A stretch of DNA of 64,000 nucleotides from CALNZV01 sp942491115 (GTDB taxonomy: Bacteria; Desulfobacterota; Desulfobacteria; Desulfobacterales; UBA5852), in contig CALNZV010000020.1 in NCBI GenBank assembly GCA_942491115.1, positions 310,001-374,000 of the forward strand, given 5' to 3'. This document shows, piece by piece, positions 52,708 to 61,495 of this stretch. The notes under the pieces were generated by a model. That model saw only the letters and a program-made list of their open reading frames with translations, ran no database searches and was not told where the DNA came from. Each line of letters starts with the position of its first letter. Position 1 is the first letter of the stretch. Made by a program: the position numbers and the translations under genes.

Positions 52708-53310
52708 TTACCTTCCGGGCAGGTGGCCAAGCGCTTCGGCCGGGATGATCGCCGGGGTCCCATCACCTGGCCGTCTCCAGTAGACTTCCAAGGCGGCAGT
52801 GCCTTTGCGCTGAAAATACTGAATGCGTATCGGATACCAGCGGGCGGCGGGGGCATGGAAATTCCCCTCCGGGGTCCGCCGATCCCCCTGGGCATGCCAG
52901 TAAGGATCATCCACCACCGGTTCGCTGTCGATCCACATCCGTATGCCGTCGTTGGATAGGGCGGAAAACCCATAGGTGCCGGGCTCGGACAGATGAACAT
53001 ATCCGTCGAGGTAGACACCGATGCCTCTGTTTTTGCCGCTGTCGAGAACCTCTCCTCTTCCAAACTGGTGGTTGAGCCGGGAGACGGGCGACCCTGACCA
53101 GCCGGACTCCTTAACCGATTCGAAGGCCGGCATCATGTCTGCGTGCCTGAAGAAGCCCGTGGTGTAGTAAACGGCCAGACCGGGTTCGATGGCTTCCGGA
53201 TCGATATCGACCGTCGACATCGTGATTCTGTCTGCCGAGGCGCAGCCACCGAGGACAACCATCACCGTCAGCAGCCATATCCCTGTCGCTCTTGATCGCA
53301 ATGTTTTCAT
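52708..53310 (-). CDS. PA14 domain lipoprotein
   Basis: A 200-residue lipoprotein with the lipobox GGC at residue 23 and a PA14 domain from about 45: LAVYYTTGFFRHADMM, GVYLDGYVHLSEPGTYGF, SNDGIRMWIDSEPVVDD, IRIQYFQRKG and LEVYWRRPG. PA14 is a carbohydrate-binding beta-barrel, so it may bind sugars at the outer membrane. ATG 53310 follows GGGAGGG. Nothing links it to the flavoprotein, which runs towards it. Confidence 0.85.
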   Translation of the reverse strand: MKTLRSRATGIWLLTVMVVLGGCASADRITMSTVDIDPEAIEPGLAVYYTTGFFRHADMMPAFESVKESGWSGSPVSRLNHQFGRGEVLDSGKNRGIGVYLDGYVHLSEPGTYGFSALSNDGIRMWIDSEPVVDDPYWHAQGDRRTPEGNFHAPAARWYPIRIQYFQRKGTAALEVYWRRPGDGTPAIIPAEALGHLPGR

Positions 53311-53624
53311 CTCCAGACCCTCCCGACGTTGATCGAATAAGGTGATTGACGGTGTACAGTAAGCATCCCCGACGGGTGATGTCCATTTCTTCCGCCGGCG
53401 ATGCCACTCCGTGTCCCGGTCGTCGCCGATCCCCATCAGACGCCTTGCCAAAGGCAAGGCTCAGCCCCCTGGGAGCGTCTAAATAGGGGGCCGCCTTGAA
53501 ACGGCCATATTTACGCCCATATTCTTTCTTAACGATGTACCGGTCCCCCTGACCTTTCGATCAGGCAACCATGCCCGGCCCCGGCCCGCTCCGAGCGCCG
53601 TGCCCGACCACGGGGAGAAGTGAA
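53311..53624. other. Gap with two inverted repeats
   Basis: Two hairpins are adjacent: GCCTTGCC-AAA-GGCAAGGC (53442-53460) and GCCCCCT...AGGGGGC (53464-53491). Neither has a T-run, so termination is doubtful. The region also is the divergent promoter area of the PA14 and alcohol dehydrogenase genes. No gene seen. Confidence 0.5.
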
Positions 53625-54632
53625 ATGACCATTAAAGCCTATGCCGCTGTGGACACCGGCGGTGAGTTGAAGCCATTCGAATATGACCCCGGCCCCCTGG
53701 GGCTGGATGAGGTGGAGATTCGTGTGGACAGCTGCGGCATCTGCCACAGCGATCTGTCCATGCTGAATAACGACTGGGCAATGACCGCCTATCCGTTTGT
53801 GCCCGGCCACGAGATCGTCGGGACCATCGTGGCCCTCGGCGAAGCGGTCCGGCATCTCGCCATGGGCCAGACAGTCGGTTTGGGTTGGTTTTCCCGCTCC
53901 TGCATGACATGCGCCCACTGTCTCTCCGGGGATCACAACCTGTGCGCCGAGGCCCAGGGCACCATCATCGAACGCCACGGCGGCTTTGCCGACCGTGTCA
54001 GGGCCCATTGGGGCTGGGTGATCCCTATCCCAGAGGGCATCGACACCGCCAAGGCCGGTCCCCTGTTCTGCGGGGGCATCACGGTGTTCAACCCCCTGCT
54101 GCAGAACCGGATCCGTCCATTGGATCGGGTGGGTGTCGTCGGCATCGGAGGGCTGGGCCACCTGGCCCTGCAGTTTACTGCCGCCTGGGGCTGCGAGGTA
54201 ACCGCCTTTTCCAGCAGCCCGGACAAAGAGACGGAGGCCATCAAGATGGGAGCCCACCGGTTTGTCGACTCCACCAACCCTGATCGATTGGCGGATTTCC
54301 AGAACCGTTTCGACCTGTTGCTGGTAACCGTCAACGTGAGTCTGGACTGGCCGGCCTACATCAACACCCTGCGCCCCAGGGGCAAGCTTCATTTCGTTGG
54401 TGCCGCCCCCGAAGTGACCTCGGCCATCTTTCCATTGCTCGTCGGGCAGCGATCCATCGGCGCCTCGCCCCTGGGAAGCCCCCAGTCCACGGCGGACATG
54501 CTCGAATTCGCCGCCCGGCACCGCATCTCGCCTCTGGTGGAAACCTTCCCCATGTCCCGGGGCAACGATGCTTTGGAGCACCTGGAAAGTGGAAAAGCCC
54601 GATACCGAATCGTTCTAACAAACGATTTTTAA
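53625..54632 (+). CDS. Zinc-dependent alcohol dehydrogenase (MDR, CAD/YahK-like)
   Basis: A 335-residue medium-chain dehydrogenase. Catalytic zinc ligands are in SCGICHSD and PGHEIVG, the structural zinc is held by CMTCAHCLSGDHNLC, and GIGGLGHLALQF binds NADP. Relatives reduce aldehydes such as cinnamaldehyde with NADPH (YahK, Cad). Length is about 15 residues below the family mean. ATG 53625 follows GGGGAGAA. The gene stands alone. Confidence 0.9.
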   Translation: MTIKAYAAVDTGGELKPFEYDPGPLGLDEVEIRVDSCGICHSDLSMLNNDWAMTAYPFVPGHEIVGTIVALGEAVRHLAMGQTVGLGWFSRSCMTCAHCLSGDHNLCAEAQGTIIERHGGFADRVRAHWGWVIPIPEGIDTAKAGPLFCGGITVFNPLLQNRIRPLDRVGVVGIGGLGHLALQFTAAWGCEVTAFSSSPDKETEAIKMGAHRFVDSTNPDRLADFQNRFDLLLVTVNVSLDWPAYINTLRPRGKLHFVGAAPEVTSAIFPLLVGQRSIGASPLGSPQSTADMLEFAARHRISPLVETFPMSRGNDALEHLESGKARYRIVLTNDF

Positions 54633-54785
54633 GGGCGAAGGGGCTGACTTTGGATGGACCTCTCCCATGACAGCACCTCGGGGCGACGGGAACGCCCCGG
54701 CGCCGCCAGAGTAGACCGTGGCAGTTGTCTTCCTAAATGGCGGTCAGCCGATAGCGATTATGGGAATGACACGACGGCGTGGTTT

Positions 54786-54959
54786 TCAGGCATGTTCGAT
54801 GCGGAGGTGGCGGGTTGGTGACCCCTTTCGCCGCCGGATCACCTGGATCGTTCCCGAAGGCCGGGTGGCGGTCATGGGTGGAGTATCCGTATCCTTTTCG
54901 GCAGCTTGTATCAGTCGGCGGAGTTGGTCTTCGATCTTCTTTTTCTTTATTGCGTCCAT
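54786..54959 (-). CDS. Small basic protein, 57 residues
   Basis: Minus-strand frame from ATG 54959 to TGA at 54786. The N-terminus is MDAIKKKKIEDQLRRLIQ, a Lys/Arg-rich amphipathic helix; after a Thr/Pro stretch the second half has IQVIRRRKGSP and a basic end. It is rich in positive charge, so DNA or RNA binding is possible. Codon use is typical for the window. Ribosome site is weak (AAAG). The opposite strand holds only a poor open frame. Confidence 0.55.
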   Translation of the reverse strand: MDAIKKKKIEDQLRRLIQAAEKDTDTPPMTATRPSGTIQVIRRRKGSPTRHLRIEHA

Positions 54960-55430
54960 TTTCTACTTTCGGTTTCAGGATGGATTCATGCCAATGGCCA
55001 TTACCCATCCGTTGGATTTCCCTCGGCCTGCCGTCTTAAACTGATCTCTGTCAATTGGCGGATCCGGAGGGGTGTGACTCAATGTCTTGTCATACCTTGC
55101 GCGGAATTTCAGATGTCGGCGAAATGGGTACTGTTCGTTCTTGGGGCCAGAGGCCCAAATGGCGGGGACCGGAATTCATCGACGTGAATCGCCTCGCTTT
55201 AAGGCAAACAAATGGTATAGCATGTCTGCTAATTTGGCAAGGGGATACTGACGGTAAGGTTTCTGACAGAGATGCCAGATAAATATCGGGCCGGGGGTCC
55301 CCCTGGGGATGGGATCGGCCGGACGGCCTGCTATCTGGGCAGCGGGCGAACCGAACCGTTCCATAGAACCCCACAGACCATGAACGTGTCATCCGCAGAG
55401 GGTCGCCGTTCATGCTGAAAGGAGGCAAAA
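54960..55430. other. 471-base intergenic region
   Basis: Several open frames on both strands do not look coding: codon use is irregular and none has a ribosome site. The block at 55195-55285 is AT-richer and should carry the promoter of the EF-hand gene, though no standard pair is clear. Confidence 0.4.
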
Positions 55431-55724
55431 ATGAAACGAATGCTCACCGGCTTACTGGCAGGTGTCCTGGCGACCGTGTTGGGTGCCTGCCAAGGGGGAG
55501 CCCATCACCACACCCAAGACATGGCGGACGCGACGGTTTACGATGCCCATTTTCCGGATATGGATGCCAACGGGGACGAGATGGTTGATCCAGATGAATT
55601 TCAGGCATTTTATCCAGAGGGCGATGCCACTGTGTTCGATATTCTGGACACGAACGGCGACAACCGAGTCGATCACGAGGAGTGGCATTCGTTTAAGGAA
55701 GCCCATGGACTGACGCACCATTGA
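55431..55724 (+). CDS. EF-hand lipoprotein
   Basis: A 97-residue lipoprotein: lipobox LGAC (Cys20), a His-rich stretch GAHHHTQ after it, then two EF-hand calcium loops DMDANGDEMVDPDE (about 43-56) and DTNGDNRVDHEE (about 73-84), both with the Asp/Asn/Asp/Glu pattern intact. Probably binds calcium at the cell surface or in the periplasm. GAAAGGAGG precedes ATG 55431. The next gene is convergent. Confidence 0.85.
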   Translation: MKRMLTGLLAGVLATVLGACQGGAHHHTQDMADATVYDAHFPDMDANGDEMVDPDEFQAFYPEGDATVFDILDTNGDNRVDHEEWHSFKEAHGLTHH

Positions 55725-55788
55725 CGACAGGCGACCTTGGCGGCATCGCCGACGGCAGTGGCAAAAAGGCGGCGGGTCGCCCCATCTT

Positions 55789-56439
55789 TTATTCGTATTC
55801 TTGCCTGAATGCTTCAAAGCTTGCCCGGAGCTGATCGAGGTCATGGCGAAGGGAGGCCACGGCGTCCTCCAGTTGATCGATGCGCCCGGGGTCATCGTCG
55901 GCACTCGGCTCGGCAGTGGGAGGATCGATCAATACGCGATTGTCGCCCCCGTCGGTTTCTCCGCAAAGCAAATGCATGTACCGGGACTCTTTGTGGCCCG
56001 GAAGGCGGGGCAACCGACACACGAACCCCCACTCCTCCAAGTTTCCAAGGGTCTCCATGACGTGGTCTAAATGGTCGAAACGGCACAGCCTCGACGTGCG
56101 GGTTCGGATAGCCCCCGGGGTCTGGGGGCCGCGAAGAAGCAACACACAGATGACCGCGGATTCCCGATTGATGAAATTGGGGGTTTGGGTGAACCCCTGT
56201 TCGTATTTCGGAACCCGACCCATGGCCGTTTTGTTGACCAGCCCCATCTTGATGAGGCTGTCGACGGCCCCCCGAACGGTGTCCTCACTGTAGGCCACCA
56301 CCGGCTCACGATTGGACTTCTGGTTACAGGCATTGATCAGGGCGTTCAGAGACAACGGGTAATGGTCGGGAGTGGCCAGTTCTTTCTCGACGAGGCTCCC
56401 CAGCACCCGTGCTTCGACATCGTTCAGGCGAATGTCCAT
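55789..56439 (-). CDS. YceH family protein (DUF480)
   Basis: A 216-residue cytoplasmic protein of two winged-helix domains. The first has VEARVLGSLVEKELATPDHYPLS and NALINACNQKSNR, the second RGPQTPGAIRTRT, both diagnostic of YceH. The C-terminus (about 175-216) is a coiled-coil-like helix. Function of YceH is not settled; DNA binding is expected from the fold. ATG 56439 lies after TATGGAGAC. Confidence 0.93.
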   Translation of the reverse strand: MDIRLNDVEARVLGSLVEKELATPDHYPLSLNALINACNQKSNREPVVAYSEDTVRGAVDSLIKMGLVNKTAMGRVPKYEQGFTQTPNFINRESAVICVLLLRGPQTPGAIRTRTSRLCRFDHLDHVMETLGNLEEWGFVCRLPRLPGHKESRYMHLLCGETDGGDNRVLIDPPTAEPSADDDPGRIDQLEDAVASLRHDLDQLRASFEAFRQEYE

Positions 56440-56635
56440 GAATCGTCTCCATAACATGTCATCGACCCGCCGTCGATGGGCTCACAACGCCCGGACCCGA
56501 TCCCATCGAAGGGCAAGTCAACGTTAAGGGTGTAAAAACCCGGCATTCCCTTGCGCACGGGGCCGCCGAGATGGAAGCGGAATCGTTCCATCGATCCCGT
56601 CCGTCTTCTACATCCCAAGATTGGCAAGAAAGCGG

Positions 56636-57679
56636 CTATAACAATTCTCTGTCGGGGTAGTGGAATTCCACTCCGTCGAAACTGCGGGCGTAATTGACCC
56701 GGCTGAACCACGTCTGGTAGTCCTCTGGGGGCCTGGTTTTCTCCTCGATGGCGTCCCAGATCTCCCTGGGCATGTCCCATTCACCGGCGGTCATGTTCTG
56801 CTTCAGCTGCGTCGGCGACCGGGCGCCGATGATGACCGAACTCACAAAGGGCCGCCCCAGGGGCCAGGCGATGGCCAGCTGCGTCATGGGGACACCGCAC
56901 TCGGAGGCCACCGCCTCCAAAGTGCGGGCCGTCAGAAAACCCTTTTCGTTCCAGAACCGGGGGCCGTCGGTTTTTTCACGGAAGAACAGCCGACTGCCCG
57001 CTTCAGGCGTTTCCATTCCTTTGTACTTTCCGGTAAGGAGCCCTCCCCCTAGTGGACTGTAGCTCATCACCCCCACCCCGGCATCGATGCAGGCAGGCAC
57101 CACCTCCCGCTCAAGGTCTCGATGGACGAGATTGTAGATCACCTGGGCGGTCGATATCGGCTGGGCATTCATCCGGCCGGCCAGTCCGTGGGCCTTGGTC
57201 ACCTGCCAGCCGAACCAGTTGCTGCACCCGGTGTAGCGCACCTTTCCCTGGCGCACGAGATCGTCCAGGGCCCTCAGCGACTCCTCCATCGGGGTCAGGG
57301 GATCCGGTCCGTGAAGATAGTACAGGTCGAGATAGTCGGTACCCAACCGCTTCAGGCTGGCTTCGCAGGAGGCGACGATGTGCTTTCGGGAAAGCCCGTA
57401 TCGGTTGGGGGAAAGCGTCACCGGAAAATAGCATTTGGAGCTGATGACCAAGGCGTCCCTGTCGAGTTCCGGCAGCAGGCGCCCGATGATGGTTTCCGAC
57501 CGTGTTCCCGCATAGACATCCGCGCCGTCCAGGGCGTTCCCCCCCAGTTCGAGGTAGGCCCTGATGATATCGTGGGCGATTTTCTCGTCGCATCCCCAGT
57601 CCTCCGCACCGAAAGTCATGGTTCCAAGGGTCAACCGAGACACGACGAGACCCGATGTACCGAGTTGGCGATATTTCAT
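56636..57679 (-). CDS. Aldo/keto reductase
   Basis: A 347-residue TIM-barrel NADPH reductase of the YajO/tas group. It begins MKYRQLGTSGLVVS, and the catalytic Asp-Tyr pair lies in ALDGADVYAGTRSE. The Lys of VISSKCYF and the His in DLYYLHGPD complete the tetrad. TIIGARSPTQL near the C-terminus binds the cofactor. ATG 57679 follows AAAGGAGGC. No pathway is shown by neighbours. Confidence 0.9.
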   Translation of the reverse strand: MKYRQLGTSGLVVSRLTLGTMTFGAEDWGCDEKIAHDIIRAYLELGGNALDGADVYAGTRSETIIGRLLPELDRDALVISSKCYFPVTLSPNRYGLSRKHIVASCEASLKRLGTDYLDLYYLHGPDPLTPMEESLRALDDLVRQGKVRYTGCSNWFGWQVTKAHGLAGRMNAQPISTAQVIYNLVHRDLEREVVPACIDAGVGVMSYSPLGGGLLTGKYKGMETPEAGSRLFFREKTDGPRFWNEKGFLTARTLEAVASECGVPMTQLAIAWPLGRPFVSSVIIGARSPTQLKQNMTAGEWDMPREIWDAIEEKTRPPEDYQTWFSRVNYARSFDGVEFHYPDRELL

Positions 57680-57774
57680 GGGTGCCTCCTTTCTCGGGTT
57701 CAATGAGGGCGACGGTATCGGATGCCGACCGCTGCTGACGGCGGGCCGCCGGCCCCGGAGACAGTCAACCGACC

Positions 57775-58716
57775 TCAGGGCAGGACCACCTCGAAGACCG
57801 GGGTTCTAACCTCCCGTGGCATGTTCTCCCACTGACTGTCGCAAAACCGGGCGATGACCGTGTATCGGCCCGGAGCCAGGCTCCGGGGCAGCCGCCATCG
57901 GATGCCGTCCATCTGTTCAATATCGTTGAAACGGGGGCACGGACCCTGGGCCGGCACCGCAAATACCGGCTCGAAGGCAGCGGCTGCGGCCGAGGCCACT
58001 TCAGGGTCCAGGAAAAAAACCGGATTGACGCCGATGGGGAAGGCGGTCATCCGGGTAAATCGCAATGTCATCTCCTCTCCGGGCAGATAGGCGTCGAAGT
58101 CGGTCACCATGTCGATGAGCTTGTTGTCATCCGAGATGCCGGTCCCCACCCCCGACGTCTTTTCGTCCCAGGAACGAGCCGGGCCGACATCCACGTGCAG
58201 GGTCTCCCCATGGTAGTAGCCAGCACCGCCGAACCGGAGCGTCTTGACCGTCTCCCAAACCTCCCTGGACGGCACCCCCTCTATCTTGAAATCCACGGCC
58301 ATTCCATACTGGTGCAGGCTTGCCTTGGCCGCCAGTCCCCCACCCTTCCGGACCTTGGTGTTGTATTCGGGACTGCGGTATCCGGAGATGATCACTATCC
58401 GTGCACCTGGTCGATGATGATCCTCCAGGTAGTCGAGATACTCTATCAGACGCAGGGATAGTCGCGGACGAACGGAATCGTATGGCGCATCGAACACCTG
58501 GCAGATCTTCTCCATGGCCGTCGGATCGTAGACGCCGGGATGGGTCCTGTAAAGGCCGGTGAACCCCAATCCGTTCTTTCGACTGAAAATATCCACGTGA
58601 CCGTCACCGCTGAATAGGAACCTGGATACCTCCGCTGCGGCGGCCCGGTCCCCGCAATCCCAGGCCCCTAACATCATCAATATCCCAATCGTCCCAGCAA
58701 TCGCTGACCTTACCAC
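57775..58716 (-). CDS. Exported DUF882/peptidase M15-like protein
   Basis: A 313-residue protein with a signal-like start (VVRSAIAGTIGILMML). The core (about 60-195) is a YcbK/M15-like domain: IISGYRSPEYN, ASLHQYGMAVDF and ETLHVDVGPAR, in which His and Asp would bind zinc. An extra C-terminal beta-rich part (about 215-313) ends with VVLP. D-Ala-D-Ala carboxy- or endopeptidase activity on peptidoglycan is likely. The start is a GTG at 58716 with GGGAGGATT; a large open frame upstream is not coding. Divergent from the MFS gene. Confidence 0.8.
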   Translation of the reverse strand: MVRSAIAGTIGILMMLGAWDCGDRAAAAEVSRFLFSGDGHVDIFSRKNGLGFTGLYRTHPGVYDPTAMEKICQVFDAPYDSVRPRLSLRLIEYLDYLEDHHRPGARIVIISGYRSPEYNTKVRKGGGLAAKASLHQYGMAVDFKIEGVPSREVWETVKTLRFGGAGYYHGETLHVDVGPARSWDEKTSGVGTGISDDNKLIDMVTDFDAYLPGEEMTLRFTRMTAFPIGVNPVFFLDPEVASAAAAAFEPVFAVPAQGPCPRFNDIEQMDGIRWRLPRSLAPGRYTVIARFCDSQWENMPREVRTPVFEVVLP

Positions 58717-58899
58717 CGTGGCAATCCTCCCTAATCCCCTATCGGAGGGGTTCAAAAAAGACCCGCCCGAAACGGTTGAAAAATGATATAAAGCCAAAAG
58801 AACCGTTAACCCAAGGATCGACTTTACCACAACGACGTCCGATCGGCGACAGCTGCCTTGGAAACCGACCTCCCGACCCCATCCCAGAGCAAGGAGAAG

Positions 58900-60177
58900 A
58901 TGCCCCCCCCTCTCCGCATCTCGTGGCTCATCTGGGGAATCGGTGCCCTGTTCTACCTCATGGCGTTTTTCCACCGGGTGGCCCCGGCCGTGATGACCGA
59001 AGAGCTCATGAAGGCGTTCGACATCAGCGCCACGGGTCTCGGCAACCTCTCGGCGTTTTACTTCTACAGCTATGTCGCCATGCAGATTCCCACGGGCATC
59101 ATCGCAGACCATTGGGGCCCGAGGCGTCTGTTGTCCCTGGGAGCTCTGGTGGCCGGAATCGGAACCATCGTATTCGCCACGGCTCCGGGTATCGTATGGG
59201 CGAGCGCCGGCAGGCTGCTGATCGGGGGATCCGTGGCCGTCGCCTTCGTGGGCATCCTGAAACTGGCGGCCAACTGGTTTCCGGCCCGATACTTTTCCCT
59301 GGCCTCCGGGATGGCCCTTTTTGTGGGCATCGTGGGTGCCGTGGCTGCGGGCCCTCCTCTTCGGCTTCTGATCACGCTCTTCAGCTGGCGGTCCGTGATC
59401 CTGATGTCCGCCCTGGCGACCATTGCCGTGTGCGCCACTATCTGGTGGGTGGTTCGGGATTTCCCCCATGACAGGGGGTACGCCGACCACCCCGGAACGG
59501 CGACGACGAGGGGAGAAGGGGGATACGGGTCTATTTTCCAGGATATTATGGAGGTTAGCCGCTATCCCAACACGTGGCTGCTGTTTCTGGGGCCAGGGGG
59601 CATCGTCGGCGCAGTGCTCGCCTTCTCCGGGCTGTGGGGGGTGCCATTTCTCACGACCCATCACGGCATGCCCCCTCCCATGGCGGCGACCCTGGCCTCG
59701 GCACTCCTGGTGGCCTGGGCTCTCGGAGGGCCGGCATTCGGGTGGCTGTCGGACCGGCTGGGCCATCGCAAGCCCCTTTACCTGATCGGCTGCGGGCTGT
59801 CCTTAGGGGCATGGTGCACGGCCATATTCTGGCCGAACCTCTCTTTTCCCGCCCTGGTGGCCGCCCTTCTTCTCGCCGGATTCAGCTCCGGTTGCATGAT
59901 CATCAGTTTTGCCTTTGCCAAGGAATCCGTCCCCGCCCGCCTGTCGGGCACCGTCTCCGGAGTCGTCAACATGGGCGTTATGATGGGCCCGATGCTGCTT
60001 CAACCCCTGGTGGGATGGATGTTGGATCTGAAATGGGGGGGACAGACGGCGGGCGGCGTCCGGCTTTACAGCCTATCAGCCTTTCAATGGGGCTTTTCTC
60101 TCATGATCGCCTGGGTCGCGCTTTCGCTTTTTCTGCTCATATTCACTCGCGACACCCGATGCCGCCAGACGGAATAA
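58900..60177 (+). CDS. MFS transporter
   Basis: A 425-residue MFS carrier with 12 predicted segments and a central charged loop. The GIIADHWGPRRLLSLG motif is the A-motif between helices 2 and 3, and DRLGHRKPLY its copy in the second half. Family context is of YjjL/hexuronate-like or anion transporters (FFHRVAPAV start); substrate unknown. The ATG at 58900 with CAAGGAGA is chosen over TTG 58858. Confidence 0.88.
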   Translation: MPPPLRISWLIWGIGALFYLMAFFHRVAPAVMTEELMKAFDISATGLGNLSAFYFYSYVAMQIPTGIIADHWGPRRLLSLGALVAGIGTIVFATAPGIVWASAGRLLIGGSVAVAFVGILKLAANWFPARYFSLASGMALFVGIVGAVAAGPPLRLLITLFSWRSVILMSALATIAVCATIWWVVRDFPHDRGYADHPGTATTRGEGGYGSIFQDIMEVSRYPNTWLLFLGPGGIVGAVLAFSGLWGVPFLTTHHGMPPPMAATLASALLVAWALGGPAFGWLSDRLGHRKPLYLIGCGLSLGAWCTAIFWPNLSFPALVAALLLAGFSSGCMIISFAFAKESVPARLSGTVSGVVNMGVMMGPMLLQPLVGWMLDLKWGGQTAGGVRLYSLSAFQWGFSLMIAWVALSLFLLIFTRDTRCRQTE

Positions 60178-60457
60178 TCCCCTGACCCACGGGTTGCGGT
60201 CTGGATCATGCTGCAGGTCCTCGGTTTCTTAACCCAATGATCCTCAGAAGACCACAGGCACGACAGAAGATGTGCCCTTTCCCTGCTCAAGCCGTCACCG
60301 GTCTTTCGAGCAACTGCCTATGGGTCTGAGTCTTCCCGGTTGATTTTTCCACCTATTTTTTGCATCCTTCCATGGAGATGGCGACCGTGACTGCGGCAGA
60401 AGAGGCCACTGACTGTCCCCGTCGGCAACGACACCACACCGACACCGGAGAACACAG

Positions 60458-60898
60458 ATGACCGAACCCGAACTGAATTCACTCTACAGGCATCCCGACC
60501 TCGTTGTGTCCACCTGCGAGTTCGGGCACGGCGTCTTTGCGGCAGCGGACATTCCGGCCCATGCCACCTTGGAGGAATGTCACCACCTGAAAATCCCCAG
60601 CGACGACTGCCGGGGAATCATCGATGACTACGTCTTCGGCCTCGAGCCCGACGAGGACGAAGACGAAGACGGCGCCGAATACTGCTCCCTGCCCCTGGGC
60701 TCGGGCAGCATCTACAATCACTCCGACGATCCCAACACCGGTTACTGGCACGATGTGGACCGGGATCTCATCGTCTTTCACACCGTGAAACGGGTCAAAG
60801 CCGGCGAACAGCTCTTCGTCAACTACGGCAAGGAGTGGTGGGAAACCCGGGGCCTGACGCCTTCCAAATGCCTCTATCTTCAGAAGAAAAGCGAATGA
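60458..60898 (+). CDS. SET domain protein
   Basis: A 146-residue single-domain SET protein. The conserved parts are GHGVFAAADIPAHAT at the start, SIYNHSDDPN (the knot sequence NHS) and AGEQLFVNYG, holding the Tyr. An acidic loop DEDEDEDG (about 66-73) is added. SET domains use SAM to methylate lysines; in bacteria targets are rarely known. No neighbour hints at its substrate. The upstream site is GGAGAACACAG. Confidence 0.9.
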   Translation: MTEPELNSLYRHPDLVVSTCEFGHGVFAAADIPAHATLEECHHLKIPSDDCRGIIDDYVFGLEPDEDEDEDGAEYCSLPLGSGSIYNHSDDPNTGYWHDVDRDLIVFHTVKRVKAGEQLFVNYGKEWWETRGLTPSKCLYLQKKSE

Positions 60899-60913
60899 GG
60901 GGGACGCGCCGGA

Positions 60914-61483
60914 TCAAGATGAAATCGCTTCGAAGCTTGAAAATACCTCCTCGAATGCCTGCACATCTCTCTTAAAAAAATGCAGGGCGGGTGCTCGGTA
61001 TAAGATCAGGAAAACGCCATCCTCATCGACAAAACCCCTTACCAGCAGCCGATATTCCAAACCCTTGTCCATTTTATAGCTCAGGTGGAGGGAAAACCCC
61101 GTATGACCTGAAACCACGATCGGCTCATTCCGGAGAATCTTTAAACTGGGTATCCCTCCCTGTGTCTCGGCCTTGAGCTCGGCAATACACAGCTCCGCCA
61201 GATCCGAAGGCAACATATCGGCAGTGGTCTGACTGGCTAAGATCGGAAACGCCTCCGCGTGGGACCGGCGGCGAACAACAATCCGTTGAAGATCCAGACC
61301 ATCTTTGGTCAAGAGCAGAAAATCACCGTCTGCGCTCAATATCGCATTCCAGCCTAAAGGCTGCTCCAGGGCGAAGTACCGTCCCCTGTAAGTGGTCGTA
61401 TTGTCTTCGATTCGCGTCCATGTAATGCACGATACCAGGCAGGAAGTCACCACAGCGACTAGGACAAGAGCAGCTGTTTTCAT
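60914..61483 (-). CDS. Lipoprotein of unknown function
   Basis: A 189-residue protein whose signal ends LVSC with lipobox Cys19. The mature part is mixed alpha-beta with RGRYFALEQPLGW, GDFLLLTKDGLDLQRI and EEVFSSFEAI. The arrangement recalls small outer-membrane lipoproteins of DcrB/LptM-like size, but I do not recognise a family. It is the last of three minus-strand genes (12 bases after the peptidase). Confidence 0.65.
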   Translation of the reverse strand: MKTAALVLVAVVTSCLVSCITWTRIEDNTTTYRGRYFALEQPLGWNAILSADGDFLLLTKDGLDLQRIVVRRRSHAEAFPILASQTTADMLPSDLAELCIAELKAETQGGIPSLKILRNEPIVVSGHTGFSLHLSYKMDKGLEYRLLVRGFVDEDGVFLILYRAPALHFFKRDVQAFEEVFSSFEAISS

Positions 61484-61495
61484 TGCAGCCCCCTC

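Noticed and set aside
58717..59766. Long open frame extending the DUF882 gene upstream to 663 residues
   Set aside because: It is antisense to the MFS gene, rich in Gly, His and Arg without motifs. The real gene starts at the GTG at 58716.
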